Shown here: positions 47,078 through 57,616 of the stretch, one piece after another | How the letters are laid out: every line of letters begins with the position of its first letter | Numbering within the stretch: the first letter of the stretch is position 1 | NCBI RefSeq assembly: GCF_913057115.1 | Contig: NZ_CAJXNN010000011.1 | Coordinates: 25,993 to 89,992 of the forward strand | Reading direction: 5' to 3' | From: an uncultured Roseovarius sp. | GTDB lineage: Bacteria; Pseudomonadota; Alphaproteobacteria; Rhodobacterales; Rhodobacteraceae | Length of the DNA stretch: 64,000 bases | Program-made: the position numbers and the translations under genes | The notes under the pieces: model-generated | The model's database searches: none | Told to the model about the DNA's origin: nothing | What the model saw: the letters and a program-made list of their open reading frames with translations, nothing else

Positions 47078-47889
47078 CCACGCCGACCATCCTTGAAGAG
47101 ATCAAGGCCTACAAACTCGACGAAATCGAGGCCGCCAAGGCCGAGCACCCGTTAGAGGTGGTCGAGGCCGCCGCGCGGGACGCCGACCCTGTCCGCCCCT
47201 TTGCCGATGCGCTTCTGCAAGCCTCCAAGCAGGGCTATGGCCTGATCGCCGAAATCAAGAAGGCCAGTCCCTCCAAGGGTCTCATCCGCGAGGACTTCGA
47301 GCCCGCCGAACTGGCCCGCGCCTATGCCGAAGGTGGCGCGACTTGCCTCTCGGTCCTGACCGATACGCCCAGCTTCCAAGGCGCACCGGAATTCCTCAGA
47401 CAAGCGCGCGCCGCCTGCGATCTGCCGGTCTTGCGCAAGGATTTCATGTATGATCCCTATCAGGTGGCCGAGGCCCGCGCATGGGGCGCAGATTGCATCC
47501 TGATCATCATGGCCAGTGTCAGCGACCAACAGGCGAACGAGCTGGAAGAGGCCGCCGAAAAATGGGGCATGGACGCGCTGATCGAGGTACACAACCGCGA
47601 GGAACTGGAGCGCGCCGAGGCGCTCAATTCCCGCATGATCGGCATCAATAACCGTAACCTCAACACCTTCGAGACCACGCTCGACACCACCCGAAAGCTC
47701 GCCAAGCTGGTCCCGCCCGACCGGATGATCGTCTGCGAAAGCGGGTTGAACACGCCCGAGGATCTGGCCGAAATGGCCCGCTATGGCGCGCGCAGCTTCC
47801 TGATCGGCGAGTCGCTGATGCGCCAAGACAACGTGGCAGCGGCCACGCGCACCCTGCTGGCAAACCCGCTCACCGCCGGAGGCATGTAA
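47074..47889 (+). CDS. trpC: Indole-3-glycerol phosphate synthase
   Basis: The 271-residue protein is a single-domain TIM-barrel enzyme, without a fused TrpF. Catalytic regions are [13 protein letters not shown] near residue 55 and [12 protein letters not shown] near residue 118. [10 protein letters not shown] and ESGL complete the active site. The ATG at 47074 overlaps the trpD stop. The trpF, trpB and trpA genes are not in this window. Confidence 0.97.
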   Translation: MTTPTILEEIKAYKLDEIEAAKAEHPLEVVEAAARDADPVRPFADALLQASKQGYGLIAEIKKASPSKGLIREDFEPAELARAYAEGGATCLSVLTDTPSFQGAPEFLRQARAACDLPVLRKDFMYDPYQVAEARAWGADCILIIMASVSDQQANELEEAAEKWGMDALIEVHNREELERAEALNSRMIGINNRNLNTFETTLDTTRKLAKLVPPDRMIVCESGLNTPEDLAEMARYGARSFLIGESLMRQDNVAAATRTLLANPLTAGGM

Positions 47890-47890
47890 T

Positions 47891-48367
47891 ATGGCGGACC
47901 TCACCCATTTCGACGGCAAGGGCGATGCCCATATGGTCGATGTCTCGGACAAGGCCGTGACTGCCCGCGTTGCCGTGGCCGAAGGCCACGTGCGCATGGC
48001 CCACGACACCTATGACATCATCGCCGAAGGCCGCGCCAAGAAAGGCGATGTCCTCTCGGTGGCCCGCCTCGCGGGCATCATGGGGGCCAAGAAAACCCCC
48101 GATTTGATCCCGCTTTGCCACCCCCTGCCCGTCACCAAGGTCGCCGTGGAACTCACGCTCGACCCGGATTTACCGGGGGTGCGGGTGGAAGGCACCGTCA
48201 AAACCACCGGCCAAACCGGCGTCGAGATGGAGGCCCTCACCGCTGTCAGCACCGCCTGCCTCACGGTCTACGACATGGCCAAGGCGGTGGACAAAGCCAT
48301 GGAAATCGGCGGCATCCGCGTGCTCTTGAAAGACGGCGGCAAATCCGGCCGCTACGAGGCAACATGA
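47891..48367 (+). CDS. moaC: Cyclic pyranopterin monophosphate synthase (MoaC)
   Basis: MoaC makes cyclic pyranopterin monophosphate in molybdenum cofactor synthesis. The 158-residue protein has the family signatures [25 protein letters not shown] and the C-terminal [25 protein letters not shown]. It begins one base after trpC ends, and moeA overlaps it by ATGA. Confidence 0.97.
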   Translation: MADLTHFDGKGDAHMVDVSDKAVTARVAVAEGHVRMAHDTYDIIAEGRAKKGDVLSVARLAGIMGAKKTPDLIPLCHPLPVTKVAVELTLDPDLPGVRVEGTVKTTGQTGVEMEALTAVSTACLTVYDMAKAVDKAMEIGGIRVLLKDGGKSGRYEAT

Positions 48368-49536
48368 TCACCGTCGCCGAGGCCCTTGACCACCTTCTCT
48401 CCCTCGTCGCCCCGCTGCCCACCGAACAAGTCGGGCTGGCCGAGGCAGCGGGGCGCTGCATGGTGGCCCCGGCGAAAGCCAACCGCGATCAGCCGCCTTT
48501 CACGGCCTCCGCCATGGATGGCTATGCGGTGCGCGCCGAGGATGCAAAGCCCGGCCAAACCCTGACCGTGATTGGCGAGGCCGCGGCGGGCCATGCCTTC
48601 GACGGCACCGTTTCATCCGGCCAAGCCGCCCGCATCTTCACAGGCGCACCCCTGCCCCAAGGGGCCGACCGCGTGGTGATCCAAGAGGATGTCACCCGCG
48701 ATGGCGATAAGATCACCATCAACGACAGCCTTGAAGACAACCCCTTCGTCCGCCCCCAAGGGGCCGATTTCAAATCCGGCCAAGAGGTCAGCGCGCCACG
48801 CAGCTTGCGCGCCACCGATATCGCTCTGCTGGCCGCCATGAACATCCCCGAGGTGACCGTCACCCGCAAACCGCAAGTGGCGCTGATCTCAACCGGGGAT
48901 GAGCTGGTCATGCCCGGCGACACCCCCGGCCCCGACCAAATCATCGCGTCGAACACCTTCGGCCTCAAGGCCATGCTTGAGGGCATGGGCGCAAAGGCCC
49001 GGATCCTGCCCATTGCCCGCGACAACCGCGCCTCGCTTGTGACCTGTTTCGATCTGGCCCAAGGCGCCGATCTGGTGGTCACCATCGGCGGGGCCTCGGT
49101 GGGCGACCATGATCTTGTGGGCGATGTCGCCGCCAGCCTTGGGATGGAGCGCAGTTTCTACAAAGTCGCCATGCGCCCCGGCAAACCCCTGATGGCCGGG
49201 CGCATGGGCGAGGCCGCCATGGTCGGTCTGCCTGGCAATCCGGTCTCCGCCATGGTCTGCGGGCATGTTTTTCTGGCCCCGATGATCCGCTGCATGTTGG
49301 GCCTTGGTACAACCCTGCCTGCCCGGCAAGAGGCCCGGCTGGCCCATGACCTTGATCCGAACGGACCGCGCGAACATTACATGCGCGCCGAGGTGAAGGA
49401 CGGGGAAATCACCCCCGAGCCGCGCCAGGACAGCGCGCTTTTGTCTGTGCTGGCCAATGCCAATGCCTTAATGATCCGCCCCGCGGGGGACCCGCCCAGA
49501 AAAGCGGGCGAGGTAATTGAATACCTAACCTTGTGA
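48364..49536 (+). CDS. moeA: Molybdopterin molybdenumtransferase (MoeA)
   Basis: MoeA inserts molybdenum into adenylated molybdopterin. The 390-residue length is normal. Recognised segments are [40 protein letters not shown] and [12 protein letters not shown]. The start overlaps the moaC stop (ATGA). The GC hairpin and palindrome that follow probably mark the end of the trpGDC-moaC-moeA run. Confidence 0.96.
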   Translation: MITVAEALDHLLSLVAPLPTEQVGLAEAAGRCMVAPAKANRDQPPFTASAMDGYAVRAEDAKPGQTLTVIGEAAAGHAFDGTVSSGQAARIFTGAPLPQGADRVVIQEDVTRDGDKITINDSLEDNPFVRPQGADFKSGQEVSAPRSLRATDIALLAAMNIPEVTVTRKPQVALISTGDELVMPGDTPGPDQIIASNTFGLKAMLEGMGAKARILPIARDNRASLVTCFDLAQGADLVVTIGGASVGDHDLVGDVAASLGMERSFYKVAMRPGKPLMAGRMGEAAMVGLPGNPVSAMVCGHVFLAPMIRCMLGLGTTLPARQEARLAHDLDPNGPREHYMRAEVKDGEITPEPRQDSALLSVLANANALMIRPAGDPPRKAGEVIEYLTL

Positions 49537-49540
49537 GGTC

Positions 49541-49584
49541 GGGGGCGCTGCCCCCAACGTTGAAAATCCATGGATTTTCAACGT
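49541..49584. terminator. GC hairpin plus perfect 28-bp palindrome after moeA
   Basis: GGGGGC-GCT-GCCCCC (49541-49555) is followed directly by a perfect 28-base palindrome (49557-49584), whose half reads ACGTTGAAAATCCA. The pair lies just after the moeA stop. A rho-independent terminator is plausible for the first part; the palindrome is probably a dispersed element. Confidence 0.6.
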
Positions 49585-49586
49585 CT

Positions 49587-49617
49587 CCCCCGGGATATTT
49601 ATAAACAGAAGAAGGCC
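49587..49617 (+). repeat. Dispersed 3'-end repeat, copy 4
   Basis: The unit contains CCCGGGATATTTATAAACAG and ends GAAGAAGGCC. It resembles the inverted unit at 17955-17985, which reads CCCCGGGGTATTTTCAA on the minus strand. Both lie after stop codons. Confidence 0.55.
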
Positions 49618-49645
49618 TTACGCGTGTTGGCCTGCATTGCACCAG

Positions 49646-49674
49646 TTGACACAAAACAAGAACATGCGTAGAAC
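49646..49674 (+). promoter_or_regulatory. lexA promoter with SOS box
   Basis: GAAC-N7-GAAC (49660-49674) is the alphaproteobacterial SOS box GTTC-N7-GTTC read on the other strand. A -35 TTGACA (49646-49651) is followed at 17 bases by TAGAAC (49669-49674), a weak -10 that the box covers. LexA should repress its own gene here. Confidence 0.8.
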
Positions 49675-49708
49675 AAAAAGAAACACGTGGTCTTGGAGGG
49701 AGTGTGTC

Positions 49709-50410
49709 ATGCTCACCAAAAAACAACTGGATCTACTGGAGTTCATCCATACTCGCGTGCAACGCGACGGCGTCCCGCCCAGCTTTGACGAGATGAAAGA
49801 GGCGCTGGATCTGCGCTCCAAATCCGGCATTCACCGGCTGATCACCGCCCTCGAAGAACGTGGGTTCATTCGTCGTCTGGCGCATCGGGCGCGGGCGCTG
49901 GAAATCATCAAATTGCCCGAAAGCATGGGCGGCGAGGCCAGCCATGGCTTTTCCCCCCGCGTGATCGAGGGCGAAAAGCCCGAAACGGATCAACCCGCCA
50001 ATGCCATGCCCGTTGAGGTGGCAGGCGCCATGGAATTGCCCGTGATGGGCCGGATCGCTGCCGGTGTGCCGATCGAGGCGATTGCACAAGTCAGTCACAA
50101 CGTGGCCGTGCCGCAAAGCATGCTGGGCGGCCAAGGCGATCACTACGCGCTCGAGGTCAAGGGCGACTCGATGATCGAAGCGGGCATCAACGATGGCGAC
50201 ATCGTCGTGATCCGGGAAACCAAGACCGCCGATAACGGCGATATCGTCGTGGCGCTGGTCGAAGATCACGAGGCGACGCTCAAGAAATTCTACCGCAAGG
50301 GCAATGCCATCGCGCTTGAGGCCGCCAACCCGGCCTATGAAACGCGTGTTCTGCCGGAAGAGAAGGTCAAGGTGCAGGGCCGTCTTGTGGGCCTCATTCG
50401 CACCTATTGA
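49709..50410 (+). CDS. lexA: LexA repressor
   Basis: LexA represses SOS genes and cleaves itself when RecA filaments form. The 233-residue protein from the ATG at 49709 has an N-terminal winged-helix DNA-binding domain ([19 protein letters not shown]). The self-cleavage site is A118-G119 in RIAAGV. The catalytic pair is S154 in GDSMIEAG and K192 in TLKKF. Frames extending upstream run over the promoter. The end overlaps the leftward comEC gene by seven bases. Confidence 0.96.
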   Translation: MLTKKQLDLLEFIHTRVQRDGVPPSFDEMKEALDLRSKSGIHRLITALEERGFIRRLAHRARALEIIKLPESMGGEASHGFSPRVIEGEKPETDQPANAMPVEVAGAMELPVMGRIAAGVPIEAIAQVSHNVAVPQSMLGGQGDHYALEVKGDSMIEAGINDGDIVVIRETKTADNGDIVVALVEDHEATLKKFYRKGNAIALEAANPAYETRVLPEEKVKVQGRLVGLIRTY

Positions 50411-52470
50411 TCGTTCCACAGGCGTGCGCCGGTGATCTGGCGCGCGCTGACCTCCCTGACCCCTGTATCATCGATATAAAGCGCCAATGCGCCACTTTTG
50501 CGCAGGGTTCCGGGATGCAACACCTTGCATGGCAGACCCGTGAGCGGGCCACCCGCCTCGGGCCGGGTGTTCATCACCACCCAATCCTCGGGGCGACAGC
50601 CGGCAAAGCCTGCGGCGGCCCGCTTGCCTCGCAAGGCGATGATCGGCACCGGCGCCAGCCCCTCCCGCCAAAGCGCCGCCGCTGCCTCCTGCTCCAAGGC
50701 GACCCCATCGTTTTCCAGCCAGTTCATCGCAACAAAGCCTGATCCTCGCGCACGGTTGAGCGCCCGCCCCTTCTCGGTCATCACCCCGATCAGACTACCG
50801 TTATCCGCGATAAGCACATCCGGGCGCTGCGTGTTCATCCAAAGCACCATGCTCAAGGCCGCGGGCGCAAGCCCGATCCATCGCGCGCGGCCTTGCCACA
50901 GCACAACGATCAAGCCTCCGAATGCCAAAAGCGGCAAAACCACGGGCGAGGGACTCACCACTGTTCCCCTGGCGCCTTCAAGCCCAGACACCCAATGCGC
51001 CACGCCCAAGATCCAATCCAGCCCCAGCCCCATGATCCAAAGCGCCACGACCTCGAGTCCGAGGGGCATGAGACAGACCGCCAGCACGGCCGCGGGCATG
51101 ACCAACACGCCCATCAACGGCACGCTCAACAAGTTGGCAACCAACCCGTAATGCGCAAACTGGTTAAAATGCGCCGCCGCCACCGGCGCGGTCGCGGCTC
51201 CCGCCACCGCCGAAGATACCACGACAGCAAACACAGGCCGAAACCACTTCGGGCCAAGCGGTACCTTGGCATCACGCAGCCACCCGAATACTGCAACCAA
51301 GGCGGTTGTCGCGGCAAAGGACATCTGGAACCCCGGACCCAAAAGGGCCTCTGGCCGCAAAACCAGAACGATCAACGCAGCCACGGCGACAGCACGCAAC
51401 GACAAGACCCGCCGGTCCGCCATGACCGCGACCAAGGCCACCGCCGCCATGACAAAAGCCCGTTCGGTCGCCACGTTGCCACCCGACAGGCCCAGATAGA
51501 CCGCCGCCACCGCCAAAGCCCCAAGCGCCGATATCTTCTTCGCCGGCACCCGAAGGCCCACGGCCGGAACCAGTGAAAACCCCACGCGAAACGCCGCAAA
51601 GACGAACCCGGCCAACAGCCCCATATGAAGCCCCGAGATCGCCAAGAGATGCGCAAGGTTGGTCGCTCTCAAGGCGCGCAGGGTCTCCTGCCCCATGCCC
51701 GAGCGGTCGCCAGACATGATCGCGGCGGCAAAGGCACCGGCCTCACCGGGCAAACCTGTCTGCACGCGGTCAGATAACCACATACGCGCCTTGAACATCC
51801 ACAGCCCCTCGCCCGGCGGCTCCAGCGTCAGAACCGGCGTGCGGGTGTACCCAACCGCTCCCAGCCTCTGAAACCATGCATGCCTCTGAAAATCGAACCC
51901 GCCGGGCTCCACCGGCCCCCCGGGGGGCGACAAATGCCCCGTCAGGATCACCACCATCCCCGGCTTTGGCGTGATGAACCCTTGCCGACCATGCAATGAG
52001 ACCCGGACCCGCGCCGGCGTACGGCTCGGCCTGACATCGTCCAGAACCACTTGATCGAGGGTCAGGCGCAACGCATCGGAAGCAGAGCGGTCTATATCCA
52101 CGATCCGCCCCTCGATCGGCCCGTAATACCGCCAGCCGATCACAGGCTCGGCTACTTGATGCGCGCGCGCCCCGGCAAGACAAAGACCAAACGCCACCAG
52201 CACCACGGCCCAGACGAAAGGTGCCCAAAGGCCAAGCCATCGGGTCAAGACCAAACCGAACAGGATCAGGCCAAGGAGCGCAGCATAGTGGGCCAAGCCC
52301 GGCTCCCACCCAAGCGAGAAGTAAATCCCCACGCCCAGCCCAAGGCACACCGGAGCCCAGGCAAAAAGATGTCCACGTTGCGCCAACCACGCGTCAACAA
52401 GGGCGTGCCACGGGGCAAGGCTGCGGGCCAAGTCTTGTCTCCCTTCCGGTGCAGCATTAGACAGGCCCAA
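50404..52470 (-). CDS. ComEC/Rec2 family DNA-uptake channel protein
   Basis: The 688-residue protein has an N-terminal DUF4131 segment and about ten hydrophobic helices. The competence-domain signature [20 protein letters not shown] is followed by [15 protein letters not shown]. Family members carry single-stranded DNA across the inner membrane during transformation. The C-terminal metallo-beta-lactamase domain found in many relatives is not recognisable; only a short [18 protein letters not shown] piece remains. It lies between lexA (convergent, overlapping) and gltX (divergent, 41 bases apart). Confidence 0.88.
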   Translation of the reverse strand: MGLSNAAPEGRQDLARSLAPWHALVDAWLAQRGHLFAWAPVCLGLGVGIYFSLGWEPGLAHYAALLGLILFGLVLTRWLGLWAPFVWAVVLVAFGLCLAGARAHQVAEPVIGWRYYGPIEGRIVDIDRSASDALRLTLDQVVLDDVRPSRTPARVRVSLHGRQGFITPKPGMVVILTGHLSPPGGPVEPGGFDFQRHAWFQRLGAVGYTRTPVLTLEPPGEGLWMFKARMWLSDRVQTGLPGEAGAFAAAIMSGDRSGMGQETLRALRATNLAHLLAISGLHMGLLAGFVFAAFRVGFSLVPAVGLRVPAKKISALGALAVAAVYLGLSGGNVATERAFVMAAVALVAVMADRRVLSLRAVAVAALIVLVLRPEALLGPGFQMSFAATTALVAVFGWLRDAKVPLGPKWFRPVFAVVVSSAVAGAATAPVAAAHFNQFAHYGLVANLLSVPLMGVLVMPAAVLAVCLMPLGLEVVALWIMGLGLDWILGVAHWVSGLEGARGTVVSPSPVVLPLLAFGGLIVVLWQGRARWIGLAPAALSMVLWMNTQRPDVLIADNGSLIGVMTEKGRALNRARGSGFVAMNWLENDGVALEQEAAAALWREGLAPVPIIALRGKRAAAGFAGCRPEDWVVMNTRPEAGGPLTGLPCKVLHPGTLRKSGALALYIDDTGVREVSARQITGARLWNDQ

Positions 52471-52511
52471 ACGCTACGCCCCACATGCTTACCGAAAGGT
52501 TAATCTCGTCC

Positions 52512-53921
52512 ATGGCCAACCCCGTCGTCACCCGTTTCGCCCCCTCGCCCACCGGTTTCCTGCATATCGGCGGGGCGCGCACGGCGCTCTTCAACTGGCT
52601 TTATGCTCGCGGGCGCGGCGGACAATTCCTGCTGCGCATCGAGGATACCGATCGCGCGCGCTCTACCCCAGAGGCCACACAAGCGATCCTTGATGGCATG
52701 GCATGGCTTGGTCTCGACCACGACGGCGACGTGATCAGCCAATACGAGCGCGCCGACCGTCACCGCGACGTGGCACTCGAAATGCTGGGCCAAGGCACCG
52801 CGTACAAATGCTTCTCGACGCAAGAGGAAATCCAGGCTTTCCGTGAAGAGGCCCGCGCCAAGGGACGCTCTACCCTGTTTCAAAGCCCGTGGCGCGAGGC
52901 TGACCCGGCCACGCACCCCGACGCGCCTTATGTGGTCCGCCTCAAGGCCCCGTGCGACGGCCAGACGGTAATCCGCGACGAGGTGCAAGGCGATGTCACC
53001 ATCCGCAACGATCAGCTTGACGATATGGTCCTGCTGCGCAGCGATGGCAGCCCGGTCTACATGCTCGCCGTAGCGGTGGACGACCACGACATGGGCGTCA
53101 CCCATGTGATCCGCGGCGACGATCACCTCAACAACGCCGCCCGCCAAATGCTGGTTTACCAAGCCATGGGCTGGCCGCTGCCCACCTATGCGCATATCCC
53201 GCTCATCCATGGCCCCGACGGTAAAAAGCTCAGCAAACGCCACGGCGCGCTCGGCGTCGATGAATACCAGAAGATGGGCTATCCGGCGGCGGGCATGCGC
53301 AATTACCTCGCGCGGCTTGGCTGGAGCCATGGCGACGACGAGTTTTTCACCGACGCTCAGGCGCAAGAGTGGTTCGATCTTGGCGGGATCGGCAAATCGC
53401 CCGCGCGCTTCGATTTCAAGAAGCTCGACAACCTCTGTGGTCAGCATATCGCCGCAAGCGACGATGCTGCATTGCTGCATGAATTGCAGGAATTTCTGAA
53501 GAGTACCGGCCAGGCCTCTCTGTCCGAGGAAAAAAAGACGTTGATGGGAAAAGCCATGTATTGCCTGAAAGAACGCGCGAAGACCTTCCCGGAACTTCTT
53601 GAAAAAGCAGAATTTATCCTGTCTGATCGGCCAATCGAGCCTGACGAGAAAGCCGCCAGGAACCTCGACAATGTATCCCGTAGTATACTGAATGAATTGA
53701 CGCCGCAGTTGCAAAATGCTAGTTGGTCGCGCGATGGTCTCGAAGCCTGCGCAATGCAATTCGCGGAAGCCCACGAGATGAAATTCGGCAAGCTGGCCGG
53801 CCCCCTGCGGGCTGCACTGGCAGGCCGCAGCGCGACACCGAGTGTGTTCGACATGATGCTCGTGCTCGGGCGAGAGGAAACGATTGCCCGGCTCACCGAT
53901 GCCGCCTGCGAGAGTGGTTAA
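52512..53921 (+). CDS. gltX: Glutamyl-tRNA synthetase
   Basis: The 469-residue class I enzyme charges tRNA-Glu and probably tRNA-Gln. The HIGH-type motif is in [19 protein letters not shown], and the KMSKS-type motif is [11 protein letters not shown]. The C-terminal anticodon-binding region (codons ~325-400, about 53490-53720) is visibly richer in A and T than the rest. The start at 52512 follows a weak AAAGG ribosome site. The gene ends 73 bases before gltA. Confidence 0.96.
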   Translation: MANPVVTRFAPSPTGFLHIGGARTALFNWLYARGRGGQFLLRIEDTDRARSTPEATQAILDGMAWLGLDHDGDVISQYERADRHRDVALEMLGQGTAYKCFSTQEEIQAFREEARAKGRSTLFQSPWREADPATHPDAPYVVRLKAPCDGQTVIRDEVQGDVTIRNDQLDDMVLLRSDGSPVYMLAVAVDDHDMGVTHVIRGDDHLNNAARQMLVYQAMGWPLPTYAHIPLIHGPDGKKLSKRHGALGVDEYQKMGYPAAGMRNYLARLGWSHGDDEFFTDAQAQEWFDLGGIGKSPARFDFKKLDNLCGQHIAASDDAALLHELQEFLKSTGQASLSEEKKTLMGKAMYCLKERAKTFPELLEKAEFILSDRPIEPDEKAARNLDNVSRSILNELTPQLQNASWSRDGLEACAMQFAEAHEMKFGKLAGPLRAALAGRSATPSVFDMMLVLGREETIARLTDAACESG

Positions 53922-53994
53922 CCTTCTCGAAAGGCTGATAGATTAACCAGCCCCCGACGCGCCACGGCGTGGGCTTGATTGAGGGAGGATCCCA

Positions 53995-55290
53995 ATGGCC
54001 GATAGCACCAAAACCGCCAAGCTGACGATTGACGGCAAGGACTACGAGCTGCCCATTCACTCGCCGACGGCAGGCCCCGACGTGATCGACATCCGCAAGC
54101 TTTATGCGCAGGCGGGTGTCTTTACCTATGATCCGGGCTTTACCTCGACCGCAAGCTGCGACAGCACCATTACCTATATCGACGGGGGCAAGGGCGAACT
54201 GCTGCACCGCGGCTATCCGATCGACCAACTGGCCGAGAAATCGCATTACCTCGAAGTGTGCTACCTGCTGCTTTACGGTGAACTGCCCTCGCCCGCGCAG
54301 CTGGAAGATTTCGAATCGCGCGTGACCAATCACACCATGATCCACGAACAGATGATGTATCTGTTCCGCGGCTATCGCCGTGATGCGCATCCGATGGCAA
54401 TCATGGTCGGCGTTGTTGGGGCCCTGTCGGCCTTTTATCACGACAGCACCGATATCTCCGATCCGTGGCAGCGCGAGGTCGCGTCGATCCGCATGATCGC
54501 CAAGCTGCCGACGATCGCGGCCATGGCCTACAAGTATTCCATCGGTCAGCCCTTCGTCTATCCGCGCAACGACCTCGACTATGCCTCGAACTTCCTGCGC
54601 ATGTGCTTTGCCGTACCTGCGGCTGACTATGAGGTGAACCCGATCCTCAGCCGCGCGATGGATCGCATCTTCACCCTGCACGCCGATCACGAGCAGAACG
54701 CCTCCACCTCCACGGTGCGTCTGGCCTCAAGCTCGGGCGCCAATCCCTTCGCCTGTATCGCGGCTGGCATCGCCTGCCTCTGGGGGCCGGCGCATGGCGG
54801 TGCGAACCAGGCCTGCCTTGAGATGCTGCAGGAAATCGGCACGCCTGATCGTATTCCCGAATATATCGCGCGCGCCAAGGACAAGGATGACCCCTTCCGC
54901 CTGATGGGCTTTGGTCACCGGGTTTACAAGAACTTCGATCCGCGCGCCAAGGTGATGAAGCAATCCGCCGACGAGGTGCTCGATCTTCTGGGCGTCGAAG
55001 ACAACCCGACGCTTCAGGTCGCCAAGGAACTGGAAAAGGCCGCACTGGCCGACCCCTATTTCACCGACAAGAAGCTCTTCCCGAACGTGGATTTTTACTC
55101 CGGCATCATTCTTGAGGCCATGGGCTTCCCCACCTCGATGTTCACCCCCATCTTCGCGCTCTCGCGTACTGTGGGCTGGATTTCACAGTGGAAAGAAATG
55201 ATCTCGGACCCGCAGTTGAAAATCGGCCGCCCGCGTCAGCTTTACCATGGCGAAACGCTGCGCGACTACGTGGATATCGAAAACCGGTAA
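53995..55290 (+). CDS. gltA: Citrate synthase
   Basis: Citrate synthase joins acetyl-CoA and oxaloacetate at the start of the TCA cycle. The 431-residue length and the N-terminal extension of about 60 residues mark the hexameric, NADH-inhibited type. The catalytic region [16 protein letters not shown] and the [10 protein letters not shown] segment are intact. A GGAGG ribosome site precedes the ATG. A rho-independent terminator follows at 55312. Confidence 0.97.
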   Translation: MADSTKTAKLTIDGKDYELPIHSPTAGPDVIDIRKLYAQAGVFTYDPGFTSTASCDSTITYIDGGKGELLHRGYPIDQLAEKSHYLEVCYLLLYGELPSPAQLEDFESRVTNHTMIHEQMMYLFRGYRRDAHPMAIMVGVVGALSAFYHDSTDISDPWQREVASIRMIAKLPTIAAMAYKYSIGQPFVYPRNDLDYASNFLRMCFAVPAADYEVNPILSRAMDRIFTLHADHEQNASTSTVRLASSSGANPFACIAAGIACLWGPAHGGANQACLEMLQEIGTPDRIPEYIARAKDKDDPFRLMGFGHRVYKNFDPRAKVMKQSADEVLDLLGVEDNPTLQVAKELEKAALADPYFTDKKLFPNVDFYSGIILEAMGFPTSMFTPIFALSRTVGWISQWKEMISDPQLKIGRPRQLYHGETLRDYVDIENR

Positions 55291-55311
55291 CCCACTGTCA
55301 AAAGAAGATAG

Positions 55312-55345
55312 AAGGCCGATCCGTCATCCGCGGGTCGGCCTTTTT
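55312..55345 (+). terminator. Rho-independent terminator after gltA
   Basis: AAGGCCGATCCG (55312-55323) pairs with CGGGTCGGCCTT (55331-55342), including a G-T pair, and a T run follows to 55345. It lies 21 bases after the gltA stop. Confidence 0.85.
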
Positions 55346-55485
55346 CGGTTGCGCGAACTAGGTTCAATTTTACTTAAACTCACTGGACGCAGCCTTTCCC
55401 GCTTTACCCGACCTTTACTGCACGCGCGTGACCATCGGCACAACGGGCTTTCCCTCCCCCCGCAACCCGATGAAGGATCGCACCC

Positions 55486-56250
55486 ATGACTTTTCTCGCC
55501 CTCTTCCTGTTGGTTGGCGCAACCCTTGCCGGGGCCACGGGCCTCGCTGCTCCTGATGACCCTGAGACGGAAGGCGGGGATGGGGCCGATGGCTTTGCCG
55601 GGTCTCAAGGCGACGACATGTTTGACGGAGCAGGCGGAAACGACCTTATCGTCGGACAGGCTGGCGACGATACGCTCTTGGGCGGGCAAGGCAACGATTG
55701 GCTGATTGGGTTGGACGGTGCCGATGACATCTCCGGCGGTGACGGGTCGGATGTCCTGATCGGCGGAACCGGCGCCGATCATCTGGATGGCGGGGCGGGC
55801 GACGATTTCATCGAATCTGCGAACCTTGTTGATGAAGCCGCGCTGCGCGACTCTCTTGAAGGCATTCAACGGATTTCCGATGTGGTGTTCCAATATGACA
55901 TGGCCAAGAGCCCCGACACCGGCGACGTGGTGGAATTGGGCGACGGCAACGATACTGTCGTGGCCGGTAGCGGCGATACGATCGCGGGCGGCGACGGCGC
56001 AGACGAATTTGCCCTCGGCGATTGGATCAGCGGCGATGATCCCGTTGAAATCACCGATTTCGACACCGCCGAAGATGTCTTGTCCTTCGTCTATGACGGC
56101 GATGGCCCGCCGCCGGAACTGACGGTCGAACGGGATTCGCAAGCCGGCATCACGACCCTTCGTGCCGATGGGCAGGCGGTCGCTGTCTTGCGAAACAGCA
56201 GCCCCGGTTTTTCCTTGCAAAACGTCGTCATCGGGCGTTACGCGGCCTGA
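55486..56250 (+). CDS. RTX-type calcium-binding repeat protein with N-terminal hydrophobic segment
   Basis: The 254-residue protein starts with an uncharged hydrophobic stretch (residues 2-21) that resembles a signal or anchor helix. RTX nonapeptide repeats follow (about 30-120, for example GGAGDDFIE). A C-terminal domain rich in beta strands ends LQNVVIGRYAA. Typical type I secretion substrates lack a Sec signal, so the N-terminal helix suggests Sec export or membrane attachment. The function is unknown. Confidence 0.82.
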   Translation: MTFLALFLLVGATLAGATGLAAPDDPETEGGDGADGFAGSQGDDMFDGAGGNDLIVGQAGDDTLLGGQGNDWLIGLDGADDISGGDGSDVLIGGTGADHLDGGAGDDFIESANLVDEAALRDSLEGIQRISDVVFQYDMAKSPDTGDVVELGDGNDTVVAGSGDTIAGGDGADEFALGDWISGDDPVEITDFDTAEDVLSFVYDGDGPPPELTVERDSQAGITTLRADGQAVAVLRNSSPGFSLQNVVIGRYAA

Positions 56251-56290
56251 CGCCGGGCCACGCCCCAAGTGGGTCGCCTCCGCCCGGTTT

Positions 56291-57076
56291 TCAACGTCCC
56301 TCGTATTTCGGGGAACGTTTTTCGAGGAAGGCCATGACCCCCTCCTTGAAATCCCGGGTGGTGCCGCAGGTGCCTTGCAGTTTGGCTTCCAACTCCAACT
56401 GCCCGTCCAGCGTATGGTCCCACGCGCCACGCACAGCCTCTTTCAGCCCGCGATAGGCCACCGTCGGCCCCTGCGCCAGTTTCGCCGCCCGGGCCCGCCA
56501 ATGGGCGTCAAACGCCTCATCAGCCACTGCTTCCCAGATCATGCCCCAGTCATCGGCCTGCCGGGCGCTGATCGGTTCTGCGAACAAGGCCGCGCCCATG
56601 GCCTTCGCGGCCCCCATCTGACGCGGCAACCAATAGGTGCCCCCCGCATCGGGAATCAACCCGATCCGCGTGAAGGCCTGCAGGAAATAGGCGCTCTCGG
56701 TCGCGATCACCACATCGGCGGCCAGCGCAAGATTCGCCCCGGCCCCGGCCGCCGGGCCGTTGACCGCACAGATCGTCGGCACCGGACAGTCGAAAATTGC
56801 CCGCAGCATCGGCACATATTCATCCCTCAGAACCCGCTCCAGATCCAAATTCGCGGCATTGCCCCCATCGCTCAGGTCTTGCCCCGAGCAAAAACTCTTG
56901 CCGTTGCCCGTCAACACGATCACCCGCGCCGACTGCTCCAATGACACCGTCTTCACCGCATCGGTGATCTCGGCCCGCATCTGGGTGTTGAGCGCATTCA
57001 TCTTGTCGGGGCGGTTCAGCGTCACAATTGCCGCGCCCTCGTCAATCTCCAACGTGATGGTCTGATAATCTTTCAC
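56291..57076 (-). CDS. Enoyl-CoA hydratase/isomerase family protein (PaaG-like)
   Basis: From the GTG at 57076 (AAAGAG upstream) the protein has 261 residues. The crotonase signatures GKSFCSGQDLSDGG and AVNGPAAGAGANLALAADVV are intact, and IPDAGGTYWLPRQMG is typical of the PaaG isomerase group that rearranges the ring-epoxide of phenylacetyl-CoA. No other phenylacetate genes are near, so a general enoyl-CoA isomerase role is also possible. It follows ccmH by 75 bases on the same strand. Confidence 0.85.
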   Translation of the reverse strand: MKDYQTITLEIDEGAAIVTLNRPDKMNALNTQMRAEITDAVKTVSLEQSARVIVLTGNGKSFCSGQDLSDGGNAANLDLERVLRDEYVPMLRAIFDCPVPTICAVNGPAAGAGANLALAADVVIATESAYFLQAFTRIGLIPDAGGTYWLPRQMGAAKAMGAALFAEPISARQADDWGMIWEAVADEAFDAHWRARAAKLAQGPTVAYRGLKEAVRGAWDHTLDGQLELEAKLQGTCGTTRDFKEGVMAFLEKRSPKYEGR

Positions 57077-57151
57077 TGGTCTCTTTCCCTTGCCTTGGCT
57101 TTGCGGGCATTCAAACCGCAATCGCGGCCCGCTGCAAAGGGAAACGGCGCG

Positions 57152-57616
57152 TCACTCGTCCATGATTCGCCGCAGCCGCTCGGCCTCATCCTGCGAAAGC
57201 ACATCCTTTTCCGCCTCCGGGCTCGCCTCGGACCGGCGGCGCAGGTAAAGCGCGCCAATCGCCCCGCCGAAGATCAGCATCAAAGGCCCGGCCAGCCACA
57301 GCACAAGGTTCGATCCCGTGGCTTTCGGCGTCAGCAGCACATATTCGCCGTAGCGGTCGACAATGTACTGAACAACCTCCTCATTGCTATCGCCCGCCAG
57401 CAACCGTTCGCGCACCAACAACCGCATATCGCGCGCAAGGTCCGCGTTGGAATCGTCAATGCTCTCGTTGCGGCACACCAGACACCGCAAACCACCCGAG
57501 ATTTCCCGCGCCCGCTCTTCCAGCTTGGGATCGTCCAGAATCTCGTCCGGCTGCACCGCCGCCACCGGCAGCGCCAGCATCACGCAAGCGACCAGACACA
57601 GGGCAAAACGCATCAT
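57152..57616 (-). CDS. ccmH: Cytochrome c maturation protein CcmH
   Basis: CcmH reduces apocytochrome c thiols for haem attachment. The 154-residue protein has a signal peptide (about 1-21). The redox pair is C45-L-V-C48 in GGLRCLVCRNESI, and a membrane helix lies near residues 100-120. The ATG at 57616 overlaps the ccmF stop, and the long upstream frame is only the ccmF region read in another frame. Confidence 0.92.
   Translation of the reverse strand: MMRFALCLVACVMLALPVAAVQPDEILDDPKLEERAREISGGLRCLVCRNESIDDSNADLARDMRLLVRERLLAGDSNEEVVQYIVDRYGEYVLLTPKATGSNLVLWLAGPLMLIFGGAIGALYLRRRSEASPEAEKDVLSQDEAERLRRIMDE

Noticed and set aside
50893..51576. 227-codon plus frame over comEC
   Set aside because: Antisense to clear membrane helices. 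The His/Arg/Gln-rich product is typical of a shadow frame.
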